This document shows positions 24,822 to 35,832 of a stretch of DNA of 44,974 nt, one piece after another. How positions within the stretch are numbered: the first letter of the stretch is position 1; the number at the start of each line of letters is the position of its first letter. The notes below the pieces were generated by a model, which searched no databases, was not told the origin of the DNA, and worked only from the letters and a program-made list of their open reading frames with translations. Origin of the DNA: Desulfosporosinus sp. BRH_c37 (lineage in GTDB: Bacteria; Bacillota; Desulfitobacteriia; Desulfitobacteriales; Desulfitobacteriaceae). The position numbers and the translations under genes are program-made. The stretch spans positions 1 to 44,974 of the forward strand of contig LOEW01000197.1 of the NCBI GenBank assembly GCA_001516045.1, given 5' to 3'.

Positions 24822-25031
24822 TGCTAAATCAGGATTGTCTTCACGCTTTAGCTTAGGAAAAGAATCTTGCGATCTTGTATAAAACTTAAAAACTTGGTTA
24901 TACTATGTTTTGAGATGAAGTTCATGGCAAATTCAGATTGATTGACAAGTTACATTATTGCCTCGGCATTAAAATCGCTAAAAGCTTATTGGCTTGGTCC
25001 AAATCCTAAGTAGAACGTGAATACGTCATCC
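24822..25031. other. Gap before ruvB, possible short transcript
   Basis: No protein gene is visible. TTGTAT-N18-TATACT (near 24876-24905) is a weak sigma-A-like pair, and a strong terminator follows at 25032. A short non-coding transcript is possible but unproven. TTGACA at 24942 lacks a convincing -10 box. Confidence 0.3.
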
Positions 25032-25066
25032 AAACAGAGTCCGGATTTTTCTGGGCTCTGTTTTTT
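25032..25066 (+). terminator. Rho-independent terminator
   Basis: AAACAGAG-T-CC pairs with GG-G-CTCTGTTT and is followed by a run of six or more T. It closes the accessory block ahead of ruvB. Confidence 0.88.
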
Positions 25067-25068
25067 AT

Positions 25069-25111
25069 ACTAGTCAGACCCCATGCCGCTGCGTGGCACC
25101 ATTGATGAATG
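25069..25111. repeat. Repeat R4 attached to a terminator, copy 1
   Basis: ACTAGTCAGACC is followed by CATGCCGCTGCGTGGCACCA and TGATGAATG, with a TGCCGC/GTGGCA hairpin. The copy at 36697-36740 has TGCCGC/GCGGCA, a paired-compatible change. Both copies directly follow a terminator-like stem. Confidence 0.65.
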
Positions 25112-25236
25112 TAATTGAGCTATTTACTGCAGAAAGCATAACCTAAGAGGTGCTTTTTTTGTAAAGAAATAATCTGATTAGCAGGAGATTCGTCACTTAA
25201 GGAGAATTAGTGTTGGTTGGAGAGGAGGGTGGAAAA

Positions 25237-26271
25237 ATGGAAGAACGTCTTGTAGCTCCCCAAGAACAGCTTGCGGATCAGGAAGTGGAAGTACTTCGTC
25301 CTAGCCATATGTGTGACTATATTGGGCAGAGAAAAGTTAAAGAAAATTTAAGTGTCTTTATTCAAGCAGCTTCCACACGTGGAGAAGCTTTGGATCACGT
25401 CTTATTATATGGACCGCCCGGTTTAGGGAAAACTACACTCGCCAATATTATTGCTTCGGAAATGGGCGTAAGTATCCGGACTACTTCTGGTCCGGCTATT
25501 GAACGGCCTGGGGACTTAGCAGCCATTCTTACTGCCCTAGAGCCACGAGATGTGCTATTTATAGATGAAATCCATCGCTTGAACAGTACGACAGAAGAAA
25601 TCCTTTATTCAGCCATGGAAGATGGATGTCTAGACATCATGATCGGAAAAGGTCCTAGTGCCCGTTCAATTCGCTTGTCCCTACCCCCGTTTACGTTAGT
25701 AGGGGCTACAACTCGTGCTGGACAGTTAACATCTCCCTTACGTGATCGTTTTGGAGTTATTAGCCGTCTAGAATTCTATGAGGTTAAGGATTTAAAAGAA
25801 ATTGTGCTTCGAGCGGCAGGTATTTTGAAACTGGAAATAACCGATGACGGCGCGGAAGAAATTGCCCGACGTTCTCGGGGAACTCCTAGGGTTGGCAATC
25901 GCCTGTTAAAACGAGTTAGGGACTTTGCTTTGGTTTGGGAAGACGGCGTAGTTACACAAACGATAGCTAGAGAAGCGCTAAATCGCTTGGAAGTCGATCC
26001 TGTGGGCTTGGATCAAATTGACCAGAAAGCTTTAAAGACCATTATTGAAGTTTTTGCGGGAGGACCGGTTGGCTTGGAGACGCTCGCGGCGACGATCGGG
26101 GAAGAGTCAGTAACTTTGGAGGATGTTGTCGAACCGTTTTTATTGCAAATGGGATTTTTACAACGGACTCCACGGGGGCGCATGGCGACAGTGAGGGCGT
26201 ATCAACATTTTGGATACACTATCCCCCAGAATCGTGCGGATTACGGACTTTTCTCGGAAGACAAGGTCTAA
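25237..26271 (+). CDS. ruvB: Holliday junction branch-migration helicase RuvB
   Basis: This protein of about 344 residues has Walker [10 protein letters not shown] near residue 60, DEIHRL near 110, sensor GATTRAG near 158, and the C-terminal winged helix ending in [17 protein letters not shown]. It drives branch migration with RuvA during recombination. ATG at 25237 has GAGAGGAGGGTGG just upstream. An earlier in-frame TTG (25210) would add non-family residues. Unusually, ruvA is not upstream and ruvC appears only as a remnant at 803. Confidence 0.97.
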   Translation: MEERLVAPQEQLADQEVEVLRPSHMCDYIGQRKVKENLSVFIQAASTRGEALDHVLLYGPPGLGKTTLANIIASEMGVSIRTTSGPAIERPGDLAAILTALEPRDVLFIDEIHRLNSTTEEILYSAMEDGCLDIMIGKGPSARSIRLSLPPFTLVGATTRAGQLTSPLRDRFGVISRLEFYEVKDLKEIVLRAAGILKLEITDDGAEEIARRSRGTPRVGNRLLKRVRDFALVWEDGVVTQTIAREALNRLEVDPVGLDQIDQKALKTIIEVFAGGPVGLETLAATIGEESVTLEDVVEPFLLQMGFLQRTPRGRMATVRAYQHFGYTIPQNRADYGLFSEDKV

Positions 26272-26436
26272 AGCCAAAGACTGGACACGAATGTTTGAGA
26301 TTTAAATACCAAGTCAAGAGCCGCAGTGACAGACGGAAATGGATGAATTAAGAGCATATAAGCTGAGGAAAAAGGGTAATCTGAACATCAGAATGCTTAG
26401 CGTGATCTTCTGATATCAAGAAAGGGTGTGAAGAGC

Positions 26437-27786
26437 ATGTCCCGGATTGTATATCGGTTACCATTTTTGTGTGCGGCTTTATTGATCCTTGTGCTGATCC
26501 AGGCTAAGTCTTGCCATGCGAAAGAGATTTCGGTTGAGCTCGTATGGAAATTGGGCGAGGCTGGGTGGTTGGAAATCGAGGTTGAAAAAGGGGACTATCA
26601 GCTAACTGTGGATACAACGACTCGAAAGTTTTCAACGGGTTCCAGCCTCCAAGTGGGCTGGGGGGGGTGGACCCCAGTACTCAGGATTAACCATGAAGAA
26701 TTTCAAGTCCTTAAGGGGTCTGTTTTGGAGATTAAGGGGATCAATTCAGGTAGCCTAAGTGTAAAAAAACCGGAGGATAAAGCAGTTGTTTATCGCGGGG
26801 GTTTACATTTAAGTTGGCAGAACAGTCATTGGGAGTTAGTAAATAGGGTGGATAGTGAAGACTATTTAAAAGGCGTAGTGCCTATTGAAATGAGCAATGA
26901 ATGGTCTAATGGCGGATTAGAAGCGCTCAAGGCACAAACAGTAGCTGCTCGGACCTTTTTAGTTAGACATACAGAGAATGGTAAAAAGGCTATTACGGAT
27001 TCTCCGGATATTGATCAAGCCTATGCGGGTAAGCTCGTAGAGGGGGAAGCTTCAGCGGCCGTCGAGGCAACGCGAGGCGAAATTCTCGTGGATGATCAGA
27101 GCAAGCTACCGATTGAAGCACTCTATTCTTCGCATAGCGGAGGATATACAGAAGACGCTAAAAATGTATGGGGAAATTCAGATATCAATAATGTATCTCA
27201 TCCAGATCCCTATTCACAAGGAGTCGGAGGCGCAGTAAATCATTGGCGATTCATCGTCTCAGCTCCGGTCCTGGGTTCTACTTTTGGGCTTGGACCCGTC
27301 CGAAATCTTAAACTTGACAAATTCCCCTCTGGTAGGGTAAAAAGTGTTAGGCTGGAAGATGGATTTGGACAGGTCAAGACCGTTACAGGTCGGATATTCG
27401 TAAAAAAGTTTTATCCTTTTGGGCAGCCAATACGAAAGTTTGCCTTTTTAGGGAGTTTATTTGAGTCCCAAGAAATCGCTACCAACCGAGATTTGTTCGG
27501 AAAATCGGGCTTGGCTGTATTTCTGGGATCCCCGGAATCTCGTTCTTCCCAATTAACTGGGATGTATCAAAAGGAACAGGGGCCCTTACTTGCTAAAATC
27601 TTTAGCTCATCCCTTGGATCGAGTACTGATACCCAACCCTTTGGAGAATTCATTTTTGAGGGACGGGGTTGGGGACATGGTGTCGGGATGTCGCAATGGG
27701 GTGCTTATCATATGGCTCAATTGGGGTATAACTATAAGGAAATATTATCGTTTTATTATAACAAGACTCATATTAGTAAAACATAG
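26437..27786 (+). CDS. SpoIID/LytB-domain protein
   Basis: This 449-residue protein has an N-terminal signal or anchor segment (residues 1-25, hydrophobic and ending KSCHA) and the SpoIID domain with [31 protein letters not shown] near residue 155. The end, [20 protein letters not shown], is the usual SpoIID signature. SpoIID enzymes cleave glycan strands of denuded peptidoglycan during engulfment. Family members next to ruvB and queA in related genomes are often called SpoIID-like, and the true spoIID may lie elsewhere. ATG at 26437 follows AAAGGGTG. Confidence 0.88.
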   Translation: MSRIVYRLPFLCAALLILVLIQAKSCHAKEISVELVWKLGEAGWLEIEVEKGDYQLTVDTTTRKFSTGSSLQVGWGGWTPVLRINHEEFQVLKGSVLEIKGINSGSLSVKKPEDKAVVYRGGLHLSWQNSHWELVNRVDSEDYLKGVVPIEMSNEWSNGGLEALKAQTVAARTFLVRHTENGKKAITDSPDIDQAYAGKLVEGEASAAVEATRGEILVDDQSKLPIEALYSSHSGGYTEDAKNVWGNSDINNVSHPDPYSQGVGGAVNHWRFIVSAPVLGSTFGLGPVRNLKLDKFPSGRVKSVRLEDGFGQVKTVTGRIFVKKFYPFGQPIRKFAFLGSLFESQEIATNRDLFGKSGLAVFLGSPESRSSQLTGMYQKEQGPLLAKIFSSSLGSSTDTQPFGEFIFEGRGWGHGVGMSQWGAYHMAQLGYNYKEILSFYYNKTHISKT

Positions 27787-27821
27787 TGGGCCTTTTGAAT
27801 TTAACAAAGGAGAATGATGGC

Positions 27822-28847
27822 TTGAACGTTTCGGAGTTTGATTTTTATTTGCCGGAAACGCTGATTGCTCAATATCCAGTTGAACCCAGGGATGCTTCGC
27901 GGTTAATGGTGCTCAATCGAGATAGTGAAAGGATAGAACATCATACATTTCGAGATCTGGGGTCCCTCTTAAGAAAAGGCGATGTGCTTGTGCTTAATAA
28001 CACCCGTGTTATTCCTGCGCGTTTGATCGGCGAAAAAGAGGGAACTGAGGGAAAAATCGAAGTCCTACTTTTGAAGAGGCTGGAACTCGATGTCTGGGAG
28101 GCCCTGGTTAAACCTGGCAAGCGTCTTAAGGTCGGTCAAAAGGTTCGCTTCGGTAGTGGAATACTGACTGGTGAGCTCCTAGATATCTTGGAAAACGGAA
28201 ACCGGAGGATATATTTTACCTACTCAGGAGTTTTTGAAACCATTTTAGACGCACTCGGACAGATGCCACTTCCACCGTATATTACTGCTCAACTAGAAGA
28301 CCAAGAACGCTATCAGACCGTGTATGCCAAGGAAAGAGGGTCTGTCGCCGCGCCCACGGCAGGACTGCATTTTACGCCTGAACTTCTAGGCTCACTTCAG
28401 AAGAAGGGCGTGGAAATTGTGGAGATCCTTCTTCATGTGGGCCTAGGAACCTTTCGTCCGGTTAAAGTAGAAAATATCCAAGATCATCTCATGCATTCGG
28501 AATATTATAGTGTGGATCAGGAAGCGGCAGAGCAAATTAATCGAGCAAAACAAGAGGAACGCCGGGTCATCGCCGTGGGAACCACAGCAGCTCGAACCCT
28601 TGAATCAGTAGGGAACGATCAAGGACGGGTTATACCAGGTGTTGGGTGGACGGATATTTTTATTTACCCAGGTTATTCCTTTAAGGTTGTAGACGTGTTA
28701 TTGACGAATTTTCATTTTCCAAAGTCGACCCTAGTTATGCTTGTCAGTGCTTTAGCGGGACGAGAATTAACTATCAAAGCGTATGAGCTGGCTGTTTTAG
28801 AGCGATATCGGTTCTATAGTTTTGGGGATGCTATGCTCATACTATGA
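27822..28847 (+). CDS. queA: tRNA S-adenosylmethionine ribosyltransferase-isomerase
   Basis: The protein has about 341 residues. Family motifs include [49 protein letters not shown] and [12 protein letters not shown]. It adds the ribosyl part of SAM to preQ1 in tRNA to form epoxyqueuosine. TTG at 27822 is preferred because AAAGGAGA lies eight bases upstream and the protein then begins like other QueA sequences (MNVSEFDF). An in-frame GTG at 27786 overlaps the previous stop codon and lacks a site. Confidence 0.96.
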   Translation: MNVSEFDFYLPETLIAQYPVEPRDASRLMVLNRDSERIEHHTFRDLGSLLRKGDVLVLNNTRVIPARLIGEKEGTEGKIEVLLLKRLELDVWEALVKPGKRLKVGQKVRFGSGILTGELLDILENGNRRIYFTYSGVFETILDALGQMPLPPYITAQLEDQERYQTVYAKERGSVAAPTAGLHFTPELLGSLQKKGVEIVEILLHVGLGTFRPVKVENIQDHLMHSEYYSVDQEAAEQINRAKQEERRVIAVGTTAARTLESVGNDQGRVIPGVGWTDIFIYPGYSFKVVDVLLTNFHFPKSTLVMLVSALAGRELTIKAYELAVLERYRFYSFGDAMLIL

Positions 28848-28849
28848 GA

Positions 28850-30116
<1,267 letters not shown>

Positions 30117-30222
30117 TAGGGTAATTTCACTGAGTTTGTTTCCTATTTGCAATAATTTTAGAAGGATTTTAGCCATGTCATGGGGAATAGTTTGTATGAT
30201 TAAAAAAAGGGGGATTAACAAA

Positions 30223-30513
30223 ATGACACAATCGACAATGTCTTTGGTACTATACTTTTTGGTTTTTTTCGGAATTATGTACTTCCTGATGATCCGACCG
30301 CAACAGAAACAAGCAAAAAAACGACAGGCGTTACTCAGTGGTATTCGAGTAAGGGATCAGATAATCACTGCTGGGGGGCTCTATGGCAAAATCATAAAAG
30401 TTAAGGACAATTCAGTTATCCTACAAATTGCGGAAAAAGTAGAAGTTGAAGTGGCTAAATCCGGAATTATTAGCGTAGAAAATCGTGAAATTGATCTGGA
30501 AAAAGATAAATAA
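30223..30513 (+). CDS. yajC: Preprotein translocase accessory subunit YajC
   Basis: This 96-residue protein has one transmembrane segment (about residues 7-22, SLVLYFLVFFGIMYFLMI) followed by RPQQKQAKKRQALLSG and an ITAGGLYGKI domain, all typical of YajC. It associates with SecDF. ATG at 30223 follows AAAGGGGGATT. An upstream extension to 30136 is not supported. In this genome the EcsC/HD pair separates it from secD. Confidence 0.93.
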   Translation: MTQSTMSLVLYFLVFFGIMYFLMIRPQQKQAKKRQALLSGIRVRDQIITAGGLYGKIIKVKDNSVILQIAEKVEVEVAKSGIISVENREIDLEKDK

Positions 30514-30574
30514 ATGATAAAGGGGCATTAAAACCGCTCAGAGTTTGACATGCCGATAAAAGTAAGTATCATGA

Positions 30575-30605
30575 AAGCAAGTGGAACAGACCACTTGCTT
30601 TTGAG
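30575..30605 (+). terminator. Rho-independent terminator after yajC
   Basis: AAGCAAGTGG (30575-30584) pairs perfectly with CCACTTGCTT (30591-30600) around AACAGA and is followed by TTGAG, a short T run. Confidence 0.75.
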
Positions 30606-30644
30606 CTTATTTCATAAAAAATAAAGAATAGGGGGTGAGTAACT

Positions 30645-31442
30645 GTGCCCTTATATAATGCTCCAATTCAAGAAGAACTAACCTATGAAGATCATGTGCG
30701 AGGTGAGCTGGACCGTTGGGTTCGAAAACTACTGAAGCGACCGGGACTGTTGGAACGAACCTCAAAAGTGCTTCAAACAAAAGTGAATGATAAGATCATT
30801 CCTAAAAAGGTGCATACTGTGATCACAGCAACTGTCAAAGGGCTGGTTAAATCTGTTGTTTTCGGACTAGATTATATCCCCAAAAGCCCACCTCTTGAGC
30901 GGGTTCCTCTGCAAGAGCGTGATCAATTAGCAGAGCTTCTTCTTTCAAAATATAGAAAGATCGCCGCCGCAGAAGGGGCAGGGACTGGTGCGGGCGGTTT
31001 TGCCCTCGCCATTGCAGACTTTCCGGCGCTCATTGCCATCAAAATGAAATTTCTCTTTGAGTTAGCACATATTTATGGATTTTCGACCAACGATTATCGA
31101 GAGCGTCTGTTTTTGCTTTATATTTTCCAGTTGACCTTTTCTAGTCAGGAAAAACGTCATGAATTATTTAGGGTCATTTCGAAATGGGAAAAAAATATGG
31201 ATAATTGGCCTGGAGAAAAAGGGTATTTAGAGCAAATTGATTGGGAACACTTTCAGAGGGAGTATCGGGACGCCATTGATTTTCGAAAAACCCTACAGCT
31301 CGTACCTGGTTTGGGCACCGTCGTAGGTGCATGGGCAAATTATGGGCTGGTGGATGAATTAGGAACGGTCGGAATGAATTGTTATCGGTTACGAATTTCA
31401 GGAGGGGTTTACTTTGACAAAGGTCACTCTGCAAGAGATTAA
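30645..31442 (+). CDS. EcsC-family protein
   Basis: This 265-residue protein contains the family core EGAGTGAGGFALAIADFPALIAIKMKFLFELAHIYGF near residues 106-142, a Gly-rich amphipathic stretch, and a second Gly-rich region, LVPGLGTVVGAWANYGLVDELG, near the end. EcsC proteins are of uncertain biochemical role and are linked to secretion through the ecs locus of Bacillus. GTG at 30645 has a GGGGGTGAG site. Its last 29 bases overlap the HD gene, so the two are translationally coupled. The placement between yajC and secDF fits a membrane or export-related role, which is inference. Confidence 0.8.
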   Translation: MPLYNAPIQEELTYEDHVRGELDRWVRKLLKRPGLLERTSKVLQTKVNDKIIPKKVHTVITATVKGLVKSVVFGLDYIPKSPPLERVPLQERDQLAELLLSKYRKIAAAEGAGTGAGGFALAIADFPALIAIKMKFLFELAHIYGFSTNDYRERLFLLYIFQLTFSSQEKRHELFRVISKWEKNMDNWPGEKGYLEQIDWEHFQREYRDAIDFRKTLQLVPGLGTVVGAWANYGLVDELGTVGMNCYRLRISGGVYFDKGHSARD

Positions 31443-32076
31443 AGCAGATCCTTATGTTCAAGCACTGATTGATGCCGGAAACCGTCATCTTGCCGCCATC
31501 GGTTATACAGAACATGGACTTAGGCATGCCGGTTTAGTTTCCCACATTGCTTCAAACATTCTGATCAAGATGGAACACCCCGAAAGGGAGTGCGAACTCG
31601 CAGCCATTGCAGGTTACTTACATGACATTGGGAATGCCGTTAATCGCGTCGGTCACGCTCATTCAGGGGCGATTCTCGCAGCAGGGATTTTGGAACGGCA
31701 TGGCCTGCCACCGGAAGAGATCGCCAGCATCATTGGTGCAATCGGGAACCATGATGAGTTGGATGGAAATCCAGTGAATAACATTTCTTCAGCATTGATC
31801 CTAGCCGATAAATCGGATGTTCATCTTTCACGCGTTCGCAATCCCGACCTGGCAAAGTTTGATATTCATGATCGGGTTAATTATGCGGTCAAACGTTCCT
31901 TTCTTCGCGTCTATCCAAAAGAACGCATCGCTTTGGAACTTATGATTGATACCGAAATTTGCCCGGTGATGGAGTACTTCGAAATCTTTCTTGCCCGGAT
32001 GCTTTTATCACGTAAAGCAGCCGAATTTCTACTCACAAAGTTCGAGTTAAAGATTAACGACGTTAAGTTGCTTTGA
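31414..32076 (+). CDS. HD-domain phosphohydrolase
   Basis: This 220-residue protein has an HD domain: LRHAGLVSHIA near residue 35, YLHDIGNAV with the HD pair near residue 70, and GNHDELDG near 110, supplying metal-binding His and Asp. A KSDVHLSRVR stretch follows. HD proteins of this type hydrolyse nucleotides or phosphodiesters, and the substrate is unknown. TTG at 31414 is preceded by AGGAGGGG, seven bases away, within the EcsC gene. A sigma-A promoter follows for secD. Confidence 0.82.
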   Translation: MTKVTLQEIKADPYVQALIDAGNRHLAAIGYTEHGLRHAGLVSHIASNILIKMEHPERECELAAIAGYLHDIGNAVNRVGHAHSGAILAAGILERHGLPPEEIASIIGAIGNHDELDGNPVNNISSALILADKSDVHLSRVRNPDLAKFDIHDRVNYAVKRSFLRVYPKERIALELMIDTEICPVMEYFEIFLARMLLSRKAAEFLLTKFELKINDVKLL

Positions 32077-32106
32077 TGGTACCACTATTTGCCCATTTCT
32101 ACAGGA

Positions 32107-32136
32107 TTGACATTGCAATCCTGAAAGTTTTATAAT
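32107..32136 (+). promoter_or_regulatory. Sigma-A promoter for secD-secF
   Basis: A perfect TTGACA (32107-32112) and a perfect TATAAT (32131-32136) are separated by 18 bases. They lie 49 bases before the secD ATG, downstream of the HD gene. Confidence 0.85.
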
Positions 32137-32184
32137 GATGGTTGGTATGGGCAAGTCCCATTATATTAAAAGGGAGGAAAGCAG

Positions 32185-33417
32185 ATGAGACGGGGAAACA
32201 TCATCAAACTAGCAGCACTTGTGTTACTGGTGGTAGCAGCAGTTGCACTATCGATTAAACCCCTTGTGGATCCCGCAAAGGGTATCCCGTTAGGACTTGA
32301 TCTACGCGGTGGAGTGCACTTAGTATTACAAGCGGAGCCTAATAAAAACGGTGCTCCGATTACTAACGATGATATGGACAAAGCCAAGGCGATCATCGCG
32401 AAGCGGGTCAATGATCTGGGAGTATCCGAACCCATAGTCCAAACAGACTATATTAAGAAACGGATAGTAATCGATTTGGCTGGGGTTACTGACCCAGATA
32501 AAGCTGTGGATATCCTGAAGACTACTGCCAAGTTAACGTTTAGAGATCCCCAGGGAAATGTTGTGATACAAGGGGATGACCTCAAAGACGCCAAGGGAGG
32601 GCAAGGCCAGCAGTCAGGGTATGTTGTTAATCTGACATTCTCATCTGATGGCGCAAAAAAGTTTGCTGATTTAACGACCAAGTTAATCGGCCAAAGACTT
32701 GGCGTTTATCTGGATGATAAACTTTTGACTAATCCGACAGTTAATACACCGATCCTCAACGGCCAAGCGGAGATTACCGGTTATGCTACCTTGGAGGAGG
32801 CAGCAAACCATGCTGTCCTTATGCGCTCCGGTTCATTGCCGGTGAGCATGAGCATTGCTGAGAAACGCCAGGTGGGCGCATCTTTAGGGGTTGATTCGTT
32901 ACACCGAAGCATTCGGGCGGGAATCTACGGTCTAATATTTATTTATCTCTTTATGCTTGTTTTCTATCGGTTACCTGGTGTTGTGGCAGATTTTTCATTA
33001 ATCGTGTATGGACTAATTGTCCTGTGGGTTTTTTGGATGTTTCGAGTGGTACTCACGCTACCGGGCATTGCTGGTTTTATCCTCTCTATTGGGATGGCTG
33101 TGGACTTTAATATCATTATCTATGAACGAGTGAAAGAGGAAATTAGGGCAGGGAAATCGTTGCGAGCTGGCGTAGAATCCGGTTTTAGCAGGGCTTTTAT
33201 TACGGTTATTGACGCCCATGTCACTACTTTTATTGCCGCAATGACACTATATACTTTTGGAACCGGTTCCATTAAAGGATTTGCGATGACATTAGGAATA
33301 GGGATCATAGCCAGTTTGTTTACAGCGATTACATTTACCCGTCTTGTATTACGTTTGACTGTAGGAATTAGCCCAAAAATGAATACAACATGGTTTGGCG
33401 TTAGGAGGGATGTATAA
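32185..33417 (+). CDS. secD: Protein translocase subunit SecD
   Basis: The 410-residue protein has an N-terminal transmembrane segment and the family motif GLDLRGGVHLVLQ near residue 38. A periplasmic-type P1 domain follows, then five further transmembrane segments including GMAVDFNIIIYERVKEEI. It uses proton motive force to help release exported proteins. The ATG follows GGGAGGAAA. The stop overlaps the secF start by one base. Confidence 0.97.
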   Translation: MRRGNIIKLAALVLLVVAAVALSIKPLVDPAKGIPLGLDLRGGVHLVLQAEPNKNGAPITNDDMDKAKAIIAKRVNDLGVSEPIVQTDYIKKRIVIDLAGVTDPDKAVDILKTTAKLTFRDPQGNVVIQGDDLKDAKGGQGQQSGYVVNLTFSSDGAKKFADLTTKLIGQRLGVYLDDKLLTNPTVNTPILNGQAEITGYATLEEAANHAVLMRSGSLPVSMSIAEKRQVGASLGVDSLHRSIRAGIYGLIFIYLFMLVFYRLPGVVADFSLIVYGLIVLWVFWMFRVVLTLPGIAGFILSIGMAVDFNIIIYERVKEEIRAGKSLRAGVESGFSRAFITVIDAHVTTFIAAMTLYTFGTGSIKGFAMTLGIGIIASLFTAITFTRLVLRLTVGISPKMNTTWFGVRRDV

Positions 33418-34361
33418 TGCAAACTGGACATCCAGCGACTTACGATGAAGTAAAGAAGATACACCCGCTCTACTTTAATGTTGTGAAGAAACGGTATTGG
33501 TGGTTTGCCATTTCATTGCTAATTATTATTCCGGGAGTAATTTCTCTCTTCATGCAGGGATTAAACTTAGGGATTGACTTCAAGGGCGGAACAATGATTG
33601 ATATGACTTTCAAGAAGGCAGTGACGCAGACTGCTATTACAGATACCATGAAGTCGGTTGGGCTTGAAGGTTCTGTGCAGTTGTCCAATGGAGATACGGC
33701 CGCTTTGATCCGAACAGAGGCACTTGAAGAAAGTAAACGAAATGAATTACTGGCTGCCGTGGAGACCAAGGTGGGAGAGTACGACAAAACGAGTCTTAAA
33801 GAGGATAAAGTAGGCCCTGCTATGGGGCAAGAACTTACTCGGAATGCTATTTATGCCTTGATTATTGCCATGGGTCTGATGATCGCCTATATCACGATCA
33901 GATTTCAGTTCGTCTTTGCTATCTCGGGGATAGTTGCTCTACTACACGATGTTTTCCTAGTTATCGGGCTTTTTTCGTTGTTCCAATGGGAAATCGATTC
34001 GTCATTTGTAGCGGCAATTTTGACGATCTTCGGTTACTCCATTAATGATACCGTGATTATTTTTGATCGAATTCGTGAGAACGAAGCCAAAATGAAACGT
34101 GGAGAAATTTATGAGGAAATGGTTGATAAATCCATTTGGCAGACTATGCGCCGTTCCATTAATACGGTCGTCACGGTGCTGATCTCTCTACTATCAGTGT
34201 TTATATTGGGTGGAGAATCCACTCGAATGTTCTCTTTGGCTATGCTAATCGGAGTATTTAGTGGTGCTTACTCTTCGATCTTTAATGCTAGTCAAATCCT
34301 GGTGGAAATCAAGACTCGTATGAAGAAGCCACGTAAAGGCGGCAAACCCGTCCGCGCTTAA
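33417..34361 (+). CDS. secF: Protein translocase subunit SecF
   Basis: The 314-residue protein has GLNLGIDFKGGTMIDM near residue 50, six transmembrane segments and FGYSINDTVIIFDRIREN near residue 202, matching SecF. The ATG overlaps the secD stop by one base, preceded by GGAGGGATGT. It ends with a basic tail (KKPRKGGKPVRA). Confidence 0.97.
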   Translation: MQTGHPATYDEVKKIHPLYFNVVKKRYWWFAISLLIIIPGVISLFMQGLNLGIDFKGGTMIDMTFKKAVTQTAITDTMKSVGLEGSVQLSNGDTAALIRTEALEESKRNELLAAVETKVGEYDKTSLKEDKVGPAMGQELTRNAIYALIIAMGLMIAYITIRFQFVFAISGIVALLHDVFLVIGLFSLFQWEIDSSFVAAILTIFGYSINDTVIIFDRIRENEAKMKRGEIYEEMVDKSIWQTMRRSINTVVTVLISLLSVFILGGESTRMFSLAMLIGVFSGAYSSIFNASQILVEIKTRMKKPRKGGKPVRA

Positions 34362-34383
34362 TCTTTAACATATTCGATTTCTG

Positions 34384-34415
34384 AAAGATCTTGGGTTTTA
34401 CGCCCAGGATCTTTT
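34384..34415 (+). terminator. Rho-independent terminator after secF
   Basis: AAAGATC-TT-GGG pairs with CCC-AG-GATCTTT around a TTTTACG loop, followed by TCC. The T run overlaps the stem end. Confidence 0.8.
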
Positions 34416-34453
34416 CCATACTCCTAAAGCGACGACACATGACGTCTCAATGT

Positions 34454-34491
34454 TGGAAGCGCCTGATTCAAACAGGATATTCGAGATTAGA
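34454..34491 (+). repeat. Dispersed repeat R3, copy 2
   Basis: GCGCCTGATTCAAACAGG with CGAGATTAGA matches 3601-3634 in its shared words. It lies between secF and a polysaccharide deacetylase. A 19-base palindrome (TAGCATA/TATGCTA, 34515-34533) follows and may be an operator. Confidence 0.5.
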
Positions 34492-34601
34492 CCACAGCCG
34501 AGCATGATGGCGTTAGCATAGGTTCTATGCTAAAATGAGAATAATGTAATTAGTATTAAACCACCTTATATTATCGCCGTAATTGAGTAAAGGAGTAAAC
34601 G

Positions 34602-35492
34602 ATGCGAAAGAAAATCATTAGAGCGTTCCTCGTCGTTATCCTTGTATTTGGAATCAGTGGCTGCAGTACAATAAAAACGTCGGAGGATTCAATATCGAAA
34701 CCCTCAAGCCCCACTTCCTCTTCTCAATTAACCGTAATTAATTCATCAAACGAAACACGCCAGGATGAACCATCAAACAATCTGTCTAAACTATCGAGTG
34801 TGCAAGAAGCACAAGATGTACAAGCTGTACAAGCTGTACCAATCCTGTACTATCATTCAGTTATGCAGGAGAATGGAAATGAATTAAGAATGCCTCCTGA
34901 ACAGTTTGAAGCTCAAATGGCTTTTTTGCAGGAGCAAGGGTATCAAAGCGTCTCCTTAGAAAAGTTATACCAAGCCTTATATAGCGGGGGCACTCTTCCT
35001 GCCAAACCTTTTGTAATTTCTTTTGATGACGGGTACTTAGATAATTATACGACTGCTTTTCCCATTTTAACTAAGCATGGGTTTACAGCCACGGTCTTCA
35101 TGGTCACAAGCTATATAAATGGAGACGAATTTATGTCGTGGCATCAGCTCAAAGAGCTTGTCGCAAACGGGTGGGAAATCGAAGGGCACACCACTAATCA
35201 CCCTTATTTAACAAAAATTGATTCTTCAACAGTGTTAAGTGAACTTAAGACTTCTAAGGAACAATTAGAAAAAGAGTTGGGACATTCGGTGGATTTTTTC
35301 GCTTACCCTTATGGAGATTTAAATCCCACCGTTTTGAAGGCTTTGAAAGATACCGGGTATTTGATGGCAGTTACCACAGAACGGGGATGGGCAGATGCTA
35401 AGATAGATGCATGGCACGTGCATCGCGTTTATTGCTATGCATCTATGGGGATGAACGAATTCTCGCGACGTATGCTAAATCCAAATTATTAG
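34602..35492 (+). CDS. Lipoprotein polysaccharide deacetylase (NodB domain)
   Basis: This 296-residue protein has a lipoprotein signal peptide with lipobox ISGC (Cys 21), a Ser/Thr-rich linker, and a short repeated QAVQAV segment from direct nucleotide repeats at 34815-34839. The NodB domain shows VISFDDGYLDNY near residue 143 with the catalytic Asp pair, GHTTNHPYL with metal-binding His residues near 195, and YPYGDLNPTVLKAL near 236. It removes acetyl groups from peptidoglycan or another surface polysaccharide, anchored outside the membrane. It is monocistronic, closed by a terminator. The ATG follows AAAGGAG. Confidence 0.9.
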   Translation: MRKKIIRAFLVVILVFGISGCSTIKTSEDSISKPSSPTSSSQLTVINSSNETRQDEPSNNLSKLSSVQEAQDVQAVQAVPILYYHSVMQENGNELRMPPEQFEAQMAFLQEQGYQSVSLEKLYQALYSGGTLPAKPFVISFDDGYLDNYTTAFPILTKHGFTATVFMVTSYINGDEFMSWHQLKELVANGWEIEGHTTNHPYLTKIDSSTVLSELKTSKEQLEKELGHSVDFFAYPYGDLNPTVLKALKDTGYLMAVTTERGWADAKIDAWHVHRVYCYASMGMNEFSRRMLNPNY

Positions 35493-35506
35493 TTTTCCCA
35501 AATTTG

Positions 35507-35541
35507 AAACGCTCTTCGGATAAACCGGAGAGCGTTTTTAT
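35507..35541 (+). terminator. Rho-independent terminator after the deacetylase
   Basis: AAACGCTCTTCGG (35507-35519) pairs with CCGGAGAGCGTTT (35525-35537), with one mismatch, followed by TTATTG. Confidence 0.85.
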
Positions 35542-35652
35542 TGTCTTTGGAAAAAATAAAAATATGAGGAAAATATTAACATTTATTTTTTCTTTACATA
35601 TCTTACTGTGAGCCCAAAAATATTAATTTTTAAAAGTAGGAGGTTGTTTAGT

Positions 35653-35787
35653 ATGGCATTTGGAGTAGGTGCTGTTGACGGCGTTGGCGGGGTTGAAAGT
35701 GTATGTTGTACACCAAACTTTTTACCTGGAATTGCAATCGTAGTTGTGATTATCCTTCTGTTAATTGCAATGGGAATAGTATTCTAA
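35653..35787 (+). CDS. YjcZ-like sporulation micro-protein 1 (44 aa)
   Basis: This small protein has a Gly/Val-rich start with a CC pair (residues 18-19) and a single hydrophobic helix at the end (PGIAIVVVIILLLIAMGIVF). It matches the pattern of YjcZ-family sporulation membrane proteins. AGTAGGAGG lies upstream. It is the first of five micro-genes in a row. Confidence 0.82.
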   Translation: MAFGVGAVDGVGGVESVCCTPNFLPGIAIVVVIILLLIAMGIVF

Positions 35788-35832
35788 AGCTGATCAAAAT
35801 CTTATGACAAGAGAATTAAAGGAGGTTATTCC

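Noticed and set aside
25112..25236. ruvA remnant upstream of ruvB
   Set aside because: No frame with RuvA character could be recognised before ruvB.
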